Notes: generated by a model from the sequence alone, not told the origin. A stretch of DNA of 64,000 bases from Chelativorans petroleitrophicus (GCF_025398195.1 NZ_JAODNV010000007.1:1-64000), one strand, 5' to 3'. Shown: positions 8,989 to 18,339, counted from the stretch's first letter. Translations and numbers: made by a program.

Positions 8989-10060
8989 CCACAAGAACCT
9001 TCTTCTGCTCCCCCTTGACCTCGACCAGCAGATGCCCCTCCGCAATCGCCAGCAGTTTCACATCCCGTTCGAGCGTTTCGCCAAGGCGGACGATGGCGCC
9101 GTCATCGAGGACGACGTAAGGATAGGCGCCGTGCCACACGCCGGTGATCCGCTTGCCCAGTGCCGTAAGGTCCACCGGCGAAGGGTCCTGGAAGCGCACG
9201 TCGGCAAGGCCGGGCACATCAGACTTCAGCGTCTTGACGAGCTTTTCGCGTAGCGCCTCATCGTGGATCGCCGAGAGCGTAACCACGCCGTTCCTCAGAC
9301 CAAGCACCTGCGCCCCGGAATTAAGGTTGACCGCAATCAGCGTCACCGCCTCCGCAATTTCTCGGTCCGCATAAATGTCAGCGGAAACCGGAAGGCCAAG
9401 CTCCGCAAGCCTCGCCAGAACGTGCGCGCGGGCCGCCGCGTCACCCACCCTGAGGATGGTCTGCCATCTGCCGTCTTTGAAGGTCAGACTTTCGACCTTG
9501 ACGCCGAGGCCGGCCAGCGTCCGGCGGATCAGCGCCGCATCGGGTTCCGGCTGCGGCACAACCTCCTCAACACCCGGCTGGCCGCTGTCAGATGCGGAAA
9601 GACGAGGTACGGCGAGGGCCGCCGCCAGGCTTTCCGGTCCGCGGGAAAAAGACATGTTCAGACCGGTTACGGCGATGAGGAGGATGGCCGTAACCACCGC
9701 GCGCAAAACCGGTCTTTCGGACAAACCGTTCGGCGCTTCGCTCTCAGGCTCTATGCCCTCGATCTCGAGGGAAATGTCAGCGATGATCAGCCGGTCGCCG
9801 AGATGAAACGGCGCCCATTCTCCGGACTCGAGCGTCACGACCTGCTGGCTGGCCTGCCTGAAAACCATGACGGCGGCGCCGCGACTGGGCAGGATCGCGA
9901 CGTGACCCTCTTCCACCTTGAGGGTCAGATGCTCCGACGCGACGGCCGGATGGATTAGAACAATCTCGCAGCCGAAATCTGAGCCCAGCCGATGCTGGCC
10001 CGGCTCCAGATCGAAAACCTGGTCGTCGACTCCTGCTCTGGACAGTTTCGCGACAATCAT
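8954..10060 (-). CDS. sctD: T3SS inner-membrane ring protein SctD (YscD)
   Basis: SctD forms the outer of the two inner-membrane rings. The layout is classical: an FHA-like cytoplasmic domain (residues 1-100, with GQHRLGSDFGCEIVL and HPAVASEHLTL), one membrane helix (about 119-136), then a periplasmic part of BON-like ring-building repeats up to residue 368. A GGAGAGG precedes the ATG. Many rhizobial Rhc operons keep sctD elsewhere; here it is in the main operon. Confidence 0.87.
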   Translation of the reverse strand: MIVAKLSRAGVDDQVFDLEPGQHRLGSDFGCEIVLIHPAVASEHLTLKVEEGHVAILPSRGAAVMVFRQASQQVVTLESGEWAPFHLGDRLIIADISLEIEGIEPESEAPNGLSERPVLRAVVTAILLIAVTGLNMSFSRGPESLAAALAVPRLSASDSGQPGVEEVVPQPEPDAALIRRTLAGLGVKVESLTFKDGRWQTILRVGDAAARAHVLARLAELGLPVSADIYADREIAEAVTLIAVNLNSGAQVLGLRNGVVTLSAIHDEALREKLVKTLKSDVPGLADVRFQDPSPVDLTALGKRITGVWHGAYPYVVLDDGAIVRLGETLERDVKLLAIAEGHLLVEVKGEQKKVLVDENAGSRVHQR

Positions 10061-10144
10061 GTGCCTCTCCGGCAGGCTTGACCCGTTCTACAGAAAACCG
10101 CCCCTCTTTCCGTCCCGACCTCTCATCTTTCCTGCGTGGCGCCG

Positions 10145-10492
10145 TCACACGTGGGGCTGGGCCCGGCTGCCGGGTGCCTCCGGCAAGGTGCCGTTTTCCG
10201 CCATCTCTTCCATCTGGCTGGCGGCCCGTTCGAGCTCCGCCTGGACATCCATCTGCTTGATCCGCTCCAGCAGGCTCAGGGCATCGTCGAACACTTCGAT
10301 CGCACGCACGTAATGGGCCGGATCCTCGTTCCGCAGACTGATCTGGGAGCTGTCGCGCAAGAACATCTGGCGGCGTGACTGCAGGTAACGGATGAGGGAA
10401 TCGACACCTCCCGAGGCGCCTTCCAGAACGATTTCATCGAAACTTACCCCGGTCTGCGAGAAATAGCTGTAAGTCTCACCCGATCGGTCCAT
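10145..10492 (-). CDS. Unrecognised 115-aa protein heading the T3SS operon
   Basis: The frame extends to 10618, but an AAGGAGC Shine-Dalgarno eight bases before the ATG at 10492 fixes a 115-aa product beginning MDRSGETYSYFSQ. It is helical and acidic, without signal peptide or membrane segment, and ends in a Pro-rich tail. I do not recognise the family. As first gene of the operon it might be a chaperone or co-chaperone, or a divergent needle-related protein; it lacks clear needle features. The intergenic region upstream (10493-10679) is shared with a divergent gene. Confidence 0.6.
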   Translation of the reverse strand: MDRSGETYSYFSQTGVSFDEIVLEGASGGVDSLIRYLQSRRQMFLRDSSQISLRNEDPAHYVRAIEVFDDALSLLERIKQMDVQAELERAASQMEEMAENGTLPEAPGSRAQPHV

Positions 10493-10679
10493 GATCCGCT
10501 CCTTTATCGAAGCGCTAAAATCGCTCCGGGCGGCGTTATGGGAAAATCGCTTTTTCGGATATCTCCGCCCGCCGGATGCGGAACTGCAGGCGAATATAGA
10601 AAAATCTGATTTCGGCATGCCTTCGTGGAAAATTTAACTTGATTTCAGATAGCTGATCGTCCGAGGAGATTTATCGGGA

Positions 10680-12710
10680 ATGCCGATCCACCGCAGTTCC
10701 TCCCTTTCTCCGCGTCCGCGCATTTACGATATCGGCCTCCATGATCGGCATCCGCAATCAGTTCGAAGATCTGGAACAGGCGCGGGCGGCGCGGCTCAAA
10801 ACAGGGTATGGGAAGCGCGGCCGGTCATCGTGATCGATGAAACCGGCAGCGGCTTTTCGCTGCCGAGTGTACGGGCGCGGCCGGCAGAAATCGTTCTTGA
10901 TCCGCGGGGGCTCAGCAATCGCAACGGTCGCGGCGTGCATCAAACACGCGATTCCTCGGTCTGGATCGAAATGGGAGAGCTTGTGCCGCAGCCTGCCGCT
11001 CCGGCGCCTTCCGGCTCTGTCAATCCTGCCACCGTTTTCGAAGAGCCGGCCGCACCTTACGGTGCGGAAGCCTTCCCCATTCCGATCGGTGACGCGGATG
11101 CGCCGAAGAAGCCGGGCTTCTTCAACTACTGCCTGAATCAAGAGCAACGGGCGAAAACGGAGGACGTGCGGCGCAGGCTGCTGCATGAAGCATTGTCCAC
11201 GCTCAGGGAGGATGATGCGAACCGCCCGATCGGCAGCCTTGTTGAGCGCGTGGTTGCCCGGCTGCTTGAAAACGCCGGGGCGGAGAGGCTGTCCAAGGCC
11301 TATGACGGCCTTCAGAAGCAGCTGGAGACCCTGGCGCAAGACTACGAGGATTTCCTCGACCTGCGCATCAAGCAGAAGCAGAGCTCCTGCCCCGCGCTAT
11401 GCGATGCGCGAACGCTGTTTTTCGGCGACACATTGACGGCGCTCTTTCTGCGTTCGGCTCTGCTCGCGCTATCGGGCAGTGCGGTGCAGTACTTCACCTA
11501 TCTCATTCTGGACCGGATCGCCCGGAACAGTCCGGACGTCATTCCGCAAGAAATCATCGACCGCATCGCCGGCACTGGCGAGAAGCCGGAGAAAAGCGCA
11601 GGCCTTTCCCGTCGGCAGGTCGAGGAACTTCTCGCGCTCATGCCGAGGGACGAGCTCGCCGCGCTCGCCAATATGAGCGAGCATGACATCGAAGCCGTGG
11701 CCACCCAGATCGGAAACGCGGCGGCAAATGCCCATGCCACATTGTCGGACCTGACACCCGAACAGCTCGAGCAGGCGCGATTTGAATTTGCCAAGCCTGC
11801 TAGCTCCATCTTGGACGAGCGCAGCTCCTCCAAAGCGCTGATTTACGGTTCCGAGATCGCGCATGCCTTCGGAACGGGCAGCGCCATTGCTATCTCCTCA
11901 AACCTGCTGAGACAGAAATTCCAGACACGCGGGCTAGGCGAAAGCCTCGCCTTCAAGCGGGAGGCTCCGAGCACGCTCGAACGGGTCGGAACCGCTGTCA
12001 AGCAATCCGCCATCGGGCAGACCGCGACCGGTCTAGTGAGTTTCACCATCGGCTCCCTTGCCAACATCACCGGCAAGTCCATTTCGGGCGCGCCGATCAA
12101 GGATATCTTCAAGGATGCCGGAGCGATGGCCCTCTTCCAGCTGCTTAACTCAACCACGAATGTGTCGATGGACGCGCTGCTGACAGCTCTCCTGCCAAGC
12201 GAAAAATATGGCGAGTATTGCCGGCAAACCGTCAGCGTCTCGCTGCGCACGGTCTGCTCGGTGGCATCGCAATATCTGAAGACTGAAATCTTCCGGCGTT
12301 TCAACGACCGGAGTTCACTGGGAATCGGCGATCACGTACGCGCGCTGATGACGGGCGGTGTCGGCGGCCTCGGCCGGGAAACGATCAATGCCGGCTTGGC
12401 CCTCTTGGCCTCGAACCAGGCACCCGCCGACCTCAGATATTCGAGAAGCGCTGCTACCACCGTCGACTCTTTCGCGGAATTTCTACGCGCCCTTAATGAC
12501 CCCAAGCTTTCGGAAGCCCTGTCGGGGACATCTCTTGAAGAGGAACGCGGAGCCCTTTTCAACCGCCTAACCGGCCTCGTCCGTTCCCTGCAGGAAGCGG
12601 AGAGGTTGAAGCCCTATTCCCCCGGGATCAAGCAGCAGTGGGAGCAGTTCGATCAGTATCTCAACGACGTGATCTGGCGAAGAAGAGGCCCCGGCCCCCA
12701 CAATGTGTGA
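10680..12710 (+). CDS. Unknown 676-aa protein, candidate T3SS effector or translocator
   Basis: The gene is transcribed away from the T3SS operon and has an AGGAGA eleven bases before its ATG. The first 120 residues are Ser/Arg/Pro-rich and look disordered (MPIHRSSSLSPRPRIYDIG; PQPAAPAPSG near 104-113), as in many secreted effectors. The rest is helical. Two weakly hydrophobic stretches lie at about 253-280 and 445-490. No enzyme motif was recognised. Effector or translocator status is inferred from location and N-terminal composition. No tts box or hrp box was seen in the 187-base promoter region. Confidence 0.6.
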   Translation: MPIHRSSSLSPRPRIYDIGLHDRHPQSVRRSGTGAGGAAQNRVWEARPVIVIDETGSGFSLPSVRARPAEIVLDPRGLSNRNGRGVHQTRDSSVWIEMGELVPQPAAPAPSGSVNPATVFEEPAAPYGAEAFPIPIGDADAPKKPGFFNYCLNQEQRAKTEDVRRRLLHEALSTLREDDANRPIGSLVERVVARLLENAGAERLSKAYDGLQKQLETLAQDYEDFLDLRIKQKQSSCPALCDARTLFFGDTLTALFLRSALLALSGSAVQYFTYLILDRIARNSPDVIPQEIIDRIAGTGEKPEKSAGLSRRQVEELLALMPRDELAALANMSEHDIEAVATQIGNAAANAHATLSDLTPEQLEQARFEFAKPASSILDERSSSKALIYGSEIAHAFGTGSAIAISSNLLRQKFQTRGLGESLAFKREAPSTLERVGTAVKQSAIGQTATGLVSFTIGSLANITGKSISGAPIKDIFKDAGAMALFQLLNSTTNVSMDALLTALLPSEKYGEYCRQTVSVSLRTVCSVASQYLKTEIFRRFNDRSSLGIGDHVRALMTGGVGGLGRETINAGLALLASNQAPADLRYSRSAATTVDSFAEFLRALNDPKLSEALSGTSLEEERGALFNRLTGLVRSLQEAERLKPYSPGIKQQWEQFDQYLNDVIWRRRGPGPHNV

Positions 12711-12765
12711 CGGTACTCATAACATAGGCACGTGGGAACATGCCTGCACAATTGCGCGCAGCCGC

Positions 12766-13902
12766 CTAGGAGAAGGCGTACAGGGGTTGCCGCTCGATTG
12801 CCTCACCCAACGGCAGTTCATGCTCCTCCAGTGCCGCACGGTCGAAGGTGACACCGTGTCCCGGCGCTGAGCCGGGTACATATCGCCCATTCGAAATTAT
12901 CATCGGCGTTGATGTCGCAGCAAAGTCGAAAAGGTTGAGCCCGAAGATATTCTCCACGTGCATAGCGTTGGGGAGCGCGGCTGCCAGGTGGACCGACAGT
13001 TCCAGCGCGCCGTGCGGCGAAATGGGAATGCCGGCCGCAGCACCCAGGGCGGCGATCTTCAGGAACTCGGTGATGCCGCCGACTTTCCAGACATCCGGCT
13101 GGAGATAGTCGGCGGCTCTGCGGCTCACATAGTTCCAGAACTCGAAACGGTTGCAGAGCTGCTCGCCCATGGCAATCGGCATGCCCGTCACGTCGCGCAG
13201 CTTCGCGTGACCTTCGATGTCGTCGGACAAGAGCGGCTCCTCGATGAAGAGGGGGGCGGCCTCCAGCAGGATGCGGATGCGCTGAGTCGCCTCGCCCACC
13301 GACCATTTCTGGTTGGCATCGAGCATCAGCAAGCCATTGTCGCCGATGACCCTGCGGACCGCCAGGCAGCGCTGGAGATCCTCGTAGAGGCCGGGGCGGC
13401 CGATCTTGATCTTGAAGGAAGTGTAGCCCTCGCCCGCTTGGGCGCGGACCTGCTCCACCAACTCGTCCAAGGAAAGATGCAGGTTTATGGCGCTGGCATA
13501 GACCTCAACACTTTCCCTGGCGCCGCCCAGAAGCCGGTGCAGCGGCTCCCCGGCGCTCTTGGCCTTAAGATCCCACAGGGCGATGTCGATCGCCGAAATC
13601 GCAAGCGTGGTGATGCCGGCGGGGCCTGCCGCATGACACTCCATCCACAGCCGCTGCCAGATCCGTTCGGTGTTGCGGGGGTCCAGTCCCACGAGCATCG
13701 GAGCGAGATAGCCGGTAATCAAGGCATGCACCGCTGCAGCCCCCACACCCGCTGTCGTGCACCAGCCGACGCCTGTCTCACCCTCATCGGTCTCCACCTC
13801 GATCACGACCAGTTCGCGATGGGTCATCGTCACCCGGCTGGATGAGACCACTTGCTTGAGGGGCATCCGGAATGCCCTGCAGGTCGCCCGTCTTATTTTC
13901 AT
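12766..13902 (-). CDS. Enolase-superfamily protein of the mandelate racemase group
   Basis: The 378-aa protein has the N-terminal capping domain and a beta/alpha barrel of the mandelate racemase/muconate lactonizing enzyme family. With the start at 13902 (GGAG seven bases upstream) the catalytic set falls at K164-x-K166, D195, E221, E247, D270, H297 and E317. To my knowledge these are the same residue numbers as in Pseudomonas putida mandelate racemase. Racemases and acid-sugar dehydratases share this KxK plus His-Asp arrangement, so the substrate is an alpha-hydroxy acid, not further defined. The gene diverges from the tctBA operon across an IclR-type palindrome. Confidence 0.88.
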   Translation of the reverse strand: MKIRRATCRAFRMPLKQVVSSSRVTMTHRELVVIEVETDEGETGVGWCTTAGVGAAAVHALITGYLAPMLVGLDPRNTERIWQRLWMECHAAGPAGITTLAISAIDIALWDLKAKSAGEPLHRLLGGARESVEVYASAINLHLSLDELVEQVRAQAGEGYTSFKIKIGRPGLYEDLQRCLAVRRVIGDNGLLMLDANQKWSVGEATQRIRILLEAAPLFIEEPLLSDDIEGHAKLRDVTGMPIAMGEQLCNRFEFWNYVSRRAADYLQPDVWKVGGITEFLKIAALGAAAGIPISPHGALELSVHLAAALPNAMHVENIFGLNLFDFAATSTPMIISNGRYVPGSAPGHGVTFDRAALEEHELPLGEAIERQPLYAFS

Positions 13903-13986
13903 GATGTGGCTCCAGTCGCGCGCGAAAAGGTTGCGTTCGCGCATTATGGAAGGCCGTACGGACCACCGCGCCCCGTTGTGAGGCTT

Positions 13987-14003
13987 GTTCCGGCTGGCGG
14001 AAC
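13987..14003. promoter_or_regulatory. Putative IclR-type operator 1
   Basis: The sequence TGTTCCGGCTGGCGGAACA (13986-14004) is a palindrome with 7-base arms and a 5-base spacer. It matches RTTCCRN5CGGAAY, found at four other intergenic places in this cluster. It sits between the divergent mandelate-racemase-group gene and tctB. Binding by the IclR protein at 24108-24890 is inferred. Confidence 0.7.
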
Positions 14004-14089
14004 AGTCTCCGTTATAGGTTTTGGAGCCCGCGCTGAAAGCTATGGTCTGCCCCCAGCGATGACCCTGAACCGAAGACGAGCTTCAAAGC

Positions 14090-14554
14090 ATGCGTTATCT
14101 GAAATTCAACGTCGACATCGCCTCCGGACTACTGTTCGCGATTTTCGGCGGCTGGTTCAGTGCGAGTTCATTCCTCAATCTCAACCTTGGCAATGCGTTC
14201 CGCATGGGACCGGGTTTCTTTCCCGCAATCGTCGGCGGGCTACTTTTCGCGCTCGGTCTTGCGATCGCGATAAAGGGCTGGCGTGAGGAATGCGAGACGG
14301 TCGAACCGGCCACCGTACCGTGGAGAGGCGTGGTGCTCCTGCCTGTCGGGCTCATCCTGTTCGGTGCCGCGATGCGACCATTGGGCCTTGGTATTGCCCT
14401 TCTCACGCTCTGCTTCTGCTCGGCCATGTCGGTCAAGGGCATGACCCTAGCAAGGGCCGCCGTTCTGTCGGCCGCCATCACCGCGCTCTCCATCGCGATC
14501 TTCCACATCGGGCTCGGCCTCAACCTGCCGCTCGTCGGCGACTGGCTGCGATAG
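14090..14554 (+). CDS. tctB: Tripartite tricarboxylate transporter small membrane subunit TctB (system 1)
   Basis: The 154-aa protein has four predicted membrane helices and the TctB signature near the N-terminus (NAFRMGPGFFPAIVGGLLFALG). TctB is the small membrane subunit of tripartite tricarboxylate transporters (TTT), which use a periplasmic binding protein and an ion gradient. Its stop lies 10 bases before the tctA start. It is the first gene of a seven-gene plus-strand operon. Confidence 0.88.
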   Translation: MRYLKFNVDIASGLLFAIFGGWFSASSFLNLNLGNAFRMGPGFFPAIVGGLLFALGLAIAIKGWREECETVEPATVPWRGVVLLPVGLILFGAAMRPLGLGIALLTLCFCSAMSVKGMTLARAAVLSAAITALSIAIFHIGLGLNLPLVGDWLR

Positions 14555-14564
14555 GGAGGCGGCG

Positions 14565-16067
14565 TTGGAGTTCATCTCGAATCTTTCGCTCGGCTTTTCC
14601 GTAGCGTTTGCCCTGCAAAACATCTTCTTCTGCTTCATCGGCGTCCTTGGAGGCACGTTGGTGGGTGTCCTGCCGGGTGTGGGACCGCTCGCCACCATCG
14701 CGATCCTTTTGCCCGTGACGTTCTCGATGGCGCCGGATTCGGCGCTGATCATGCTGGCAGGAATCTATTACGGGGCCCAATATGGCGGATCGACAACGGC
14801 AATCCTGCTCAACCTTCCGGGCGAGGCGTCGTCGGCGATCACCACGCTCGACGGCTATCAGATGGCCAGACGGGGACGCGCGGGGGCGGCGCTTGCCACC
14901 GCAGCACTTGCCTCGTTTTTGGCAGGCACGATTGCCACCGTGATTGTGGCGCTTTTCGCCACGCCTTTGACGAAGGTTGCGATGGCCTTCCGGCCTCCGT
15001 CCTACTTCTCGATGATGGTGCTGGGGCTTATTGCCTCTGTGGTTCTCGCCCATGGTTCTGTGCTCAAGGCGATCGCCATGGTCATGCTTGGCCTCTTGCT
15101 CGGGATCATCGGCACCGACATGTACACCGGCACCACCCGCCTCGACATGGGCATGCTCGAGCTTGCCGAAGGCGTGAACTTCGTCGCTCTTGCGATCGGC
15201 CTGTTCGGCATCGCCGAAATCCTGCGCAATCTCGAGAGCCCGGAAAACCGCGACGTTCTGACGGACAAGGTCAATGGATTATGGCTTTCCCTGAAGGATC
15301 TGAAGCGGATCGTCATGCCCTCGCTGCGCGGTACGGCCATCGGCTCCGCACTGGGCATTCTCCCGGGCGGCGGAGCGATGCTGTCCTCCTATGCGGCCTA
15401 TATCATCGAAAAGAAGGTCTCACGAAACCGCGGCGAAATGGGCAATGGCGCGATTGAAGGCGTCGCAGCGCCCGAAGCCGCCAACAACGCCGGCTCGCAG
15501 ACCGCCTTCATTCCCATGCTGACGCTAGGGCTGCCGTCCAATGCCGTGATGGCGCTGATGATCGGCGCCATGATCATCCAGGGCATCCAGCCGGGGCCGG
15601 ACATCATCATCAAGCAGCCCAACATGTTCTGGGGACTGATCGTGTCCATGTGGATCGGCAATCTGATGCTGATCGTGCTCAACCTGCCGCTGATCGGCCT
15701 GTGGGTCCGGTTCCTGACGGTGCCCTATCCGGTGCTCGTGGTCGCCGTGATGGCCTTCAGCGCCGTCGGCATCTATTCGGCCTCGGGCACCCTGTTTTCC
15801 ATGTACGAGCTCGGCTTCTTCTCGCTGCTCGGCTACGTCTTCATGCGCCTGGGCTGCGAACCGGCGCCGCTGGTCCTGGGCTTCATCCTCGGGCCGATGA
15901 TGGAGGAGCAGCTGCGCCGCAGCATGCTGATGTCGCGCGGCGATCCGACCGTGTTCCTGACGGAGCCGATCAGCCTCTGTTTCCTGATTGCCGCAGCGGC
16001 CGCATTGCTGCTCATCACCGCTCCGGCCATTGCCCGCCGGCGCGAAGAAGCCTTCAGCGAGGAATAA
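14565..16067 (+). CDS. tctA: Tripartite tricarboxylate transporter large membrane subunit TctA (system 1)
   Basis: The 500-aa polytopic protein (about 11-12 helices) is a clear TctA, with PGVGPLATIAILLP, ITTLDGYQMARRGRAG and PEAANNAGSQTAFIP as landmarks. Translation appears to start at a TTG (14565) behind a GGGAGG. It forms the translocation channel together with TctB. The second TctA in this window (20004-21503) is similar throughout but not identical. Confidence 0.93.
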   Translation: MEFISNLSLGFSVAFALQNIFFCFIGVLGGTLVGVLPGVGPLATIAILLPVTFSMAPDSALIMLAGIYYGAQYGGSTTAILLNLPGEASSAITTLDGYQMARRGRAGAALATAALASFLAGTIATVIVALFATPLTKVAMAFRPPSYFSMMVLGLIASVVLAHGSVLKAIAMVMLGLLLGIIGTDMYTGTTRLDMGMLELAEGVNFVALAIGLFGIAEILRNLESPENRDVLTDKVNGLWLSLKDLKRIVMPSLRGTAIGSALGILPGGGAMLSSYAAYIIEKKVSRNRGEMGNGAIEGVAAPEAANNAGSQTAFIPMLTLGLPSNAVMALMIGAMIIQGIQPGPDIIIKQPNMFWGLIVSMWIGNLMLIVLNLPLIGLWVRFLTVPYPVLVVAVMAFSAVGIYSASGTLFSMYELGFFSLLGYVFMRLGCEPAPLVLGFILGPMMEEQLRRSMLMSRGDPTVFLTEPISLCFLIAAAAALLLITAPAIARRREEAFSEE

Positions 16068-16070
16068 GCC

Positions 16071-17273
16071 ATGAAGGATGAGCAGACCATGCGTCCCTTC
16101 GAGGGTATAAGGGTTCTCGACATCACCCATGTGCTTGCCGCGCCCTTCGCCACCTATCAGCTTGCGGTGTTCGGCGCCGACGTCATCAGGATCGAAAATC
16201 CGCACGAGCCCGACCAGACACGGACCGACGGCAGCGACCCGGCGCTTTCGGCCGAGAAGATCGGCACGCACTTCATCATCCAGAACGGCGGCAAGCGCTC
16301 GCTGACACTCGATCTCAAAACGCCCGCTGGGCGGGAGGTCCTGCGCCGCCTCGTGCCGACGGCCGACGTGCTGGTGGAAAATTTCCGCCCCGGCGCGATG
16401 AAGGCGCTCGGGCTCGGCTACGAGGACCTGCGCGAGCTCAATCCGCGTCTGATCTACACTTCCATGTCGGCCTTCGGACAGGACGGCCCCAGGGGAGGGC
16501 AGACCGGCTACGACCAGGTGATCCAGGCCGTCTCTGGGCTGATGATGGTCAATGGAACCGCGGACATTGTGCCGATGAAGGTCGGAACGCCGGCCGTCGA
16601 TTATGCGACCGGCACGATGGGAGCCTTCGCCATCGCCTCCGCGCTGCTACAGCGCGAAAGAACCGGGCGCGGGCAGTACATCGATCTGTCCATGCTCGAC
16701 ACGGCCCTAATGCTGCTCGGCGCACATCTGACCAATTACAGCCGTTCGGGGCGGGCGCCCAAGGCGGGCGGCAACCGCCACGAGTTTGCAACGGTCGGCC
16801 TTTACGATACCGCCGACGGCCAGGTTCAGATCGCGGCGATCAACCTGCGGCAGCAACGACGGTTCTGGCGGCTGCTTGGGCACCCGGAACTGGTGAAGAA
16901 CAACAATGAAGAGCGCAGGGCCGACGCCGAGCGCGAACGGGAGATCCTGCGGCCCATCCTGATGACGAAGACCGCCCAGGAATGGGAAGACTGGTTCCAG
17001 GCCAACCATATCCCCGCCGCACGCATCTGGACCCTGCCGGAGACGCTTGCGCATCCGCAGCTCGAAAGCCGGGACGTGTTGCACCAGTTCATCGACGCGC
17101 CGGGCATTCCAGGCTCAATCACGGTGCCCAAGGCGGCCTTCAAGCTTGCCCATGGCGGCGCGCAGATGGACCGCCCGCCGCCCAGGATGGGAGAGCACAG
17201 CGAAAGTCTGCTTAAAGAACTCGGATACTCGGCGGAAGAAATCGCTGAACTCAAAAATTCGCGCATGATCTGA
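16071..17273 (+). CDS. Class III CoA-transferase (CaiB/BaiF family)
   Basis: The 400-aa protein is a family III CoA-transferase, which moves CoA between carboxylic acids through aspartyl-anhydride intermediates. N-terminal RVLDITHVLAAPFATYQLAVFGADVI and the central GYDQVIQAVSGLM are typical. The likely catalytic Asp is D178 in GTPAVDYATG. Lying between transporter genes, it probably activates the imported acid with CoA taken from another thioester. The start could be 16071 or 16089. Confidence 0.9.
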   Translation: MKDEQTMRPFEGIRVLDITHVLAAPFATYQLAVFGADVIRIENPHEPDQTRTDGSDPALSAEKIGTHFIIQNGGKRSLTLDLKTPAGREVLRRLVPTADVLVENFRPGAMKALGLGYEDLRELNPRLIYTSMSAFGQDGPRGGQTGYDQVIQAVSGLMMVNGTADIVPMKVGTPAVDYATGTMGAFAIASALLQRERTGRGQYIDLSMLDTALMLLGAHLTNYSRSGRAPKAGGNRHEFATVGLYDTADGQVQIAAINLRQQRRFWRLLGHPELVKNNNEERRADAEREREILRPILMTKTAQEWEDWFQANHIPAARIWTLPETLAHPQLESRDVLHQFIDAPGIPGSITVPKAAFKLAHGGAQMDRPPPRMGEHSESLLKELGYSAEEIAELKNSRMI

Positions 17274-17294
17274 CATCCCATGGGAGGACCCCCA

Positions 17295-18266
17295 ATGAAA
17301 CTCTTGTCTTTGCTTGCAGCGTTCACGCTGGCCCTTGCAGGGCTTGGCACCAGCGCAACCGCACAGGAAGCGGCCTATCCCAACGATCTCGTCCGCATTG
17401 TCGTCGGCTCCTCGCCCGGCGGCACGGCCGACACCGTTTCGCGGCTGATCGCAGAGGCCCTGACGGAAAAGTTCGGCCAGACATTCGTCGTCGAAAACCT
17501 GCCGGGTGCCGGCGGCGCGCTGGCGGCGAAGACCGTCAAGACGGCCGCGCCGGACGGGTATACGATTCAGTTCATCTTTTCCTCGTTCTCGATCCTGCCG
17601 TCCCTCAATCCCGCGGTCGGGTACGACCCGGTGAAGGATTTCGAGCCGATCGCCATGGTCTCGTCCGCACCCAATCTGCTGCTGGTGCATCCCTCCTTCG
17701 AGGTGTCCACGCTAGCCGAATGGATCGAGAAGGTGAAGGCGAACCCCGGTAAATTCGATTATGGCAGCGGCGGGATCGGCTACAGCCAGCATCTGTCGAT
17801 GGAGATGCTCCTGCAGTCCATCGACGGCGAGGCGGTTCACATTCCCTATTCCGGCAGTGGCGATCTCCTGGGTGCCCTGATTTCCGGCCAGGTGCCCTTC
17901 GCCTTCGATACGCTGACCACCGCCATACCTCATATCGAATCCGGAGCGCTCATTCCGCTTGCGACCACGAGCGCCGAACGGTCCGAAATCCTGCCTGACG
18001 TTCCTGCGGTAGGCGAGGAGGTGCCGGGTTACGAGTTGACTGCCTGGAACGGCTTCGTCGCACCGGCCGGCACGCCGAAGGAAATCATCACAGCGCTCAA
18101 CGATGCCATCACCGAATATCTCCAGAGCGATGAGGCCAAGGCCTTCTTCGAAAAGCTCGGAACGAAGATCGACGCCAGCACCCCGGAAGAATTCAAGGAG
18201 ACGATCTCCGGGGATTACGAGAAATTCGCCAAGGTCATCGAAAAAGCCGGTATCACCGCACAATAG
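17295..18266 (+). CDS. Periplasmic tricarboxylate-type binding protein TctC (Bug family), system 1
   Basis: A Bug-type solute receptor of 323 aa with a cleavable signal peptide (MKLLSLLAAFTLALAGLGTSATA). The ligand-loop landmarks are SSPGGTADTVSRL and NLPGAGGALAAKTV. The start at 17295 is behind GGGAGGA; a start at 17280 would break the signal peptide. It delivers substrate to a TctAB pair in the same operon. Confidence 0.9.
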   Translation: MKLLSLLAAFTLALAGLGTSATAQEAAYPNDLVRIVVGSSPGGTADTVSRLIAEALTEKFGQTFVVENLPGAGGALAAKTVKTAAPDGYTIQFIFSSFSILPSLNPAVGYDPVKDFEPIAMVSSAPNLLLVHPSFEVSTLAEWIEKVKANPGKFDYGSGGIGYSQHLSMEMLLQSIDGEAVHIPYSGSGDLLGALISGQVPFAFDTLTTAIPHIESGALIPLATTSAERSEILPDVPAVGEEVPGYELTAWNGFVAPAGTPKEIITALNDAITEYLQSDEAKAFFEKLGTKIDASTPEEFKETISGDYEKFAKVIEKAGITAQ

Positions 18267-18339
18267 ACGGGGGCAGGGCGCGAGGTCTGACGTGTCGCTC
18301 GCGCCCGGGCAACGGCTGACACCGTTTGGAGCTACATTC

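Noticed and set aside
10493-10679. tts box or hrp box in the T3SS divergent promoter
   Set aside because: I looked for the TtsI-type and HrpL/HrpX-type patterns and found no convincing match.
12711-12765. Terminator between the 676-aa gene and the mandelate-racemase-group gene
   Set aside because: Only a weak AGGCA/TGCCT stem with a large loop is present and there is no T tract.
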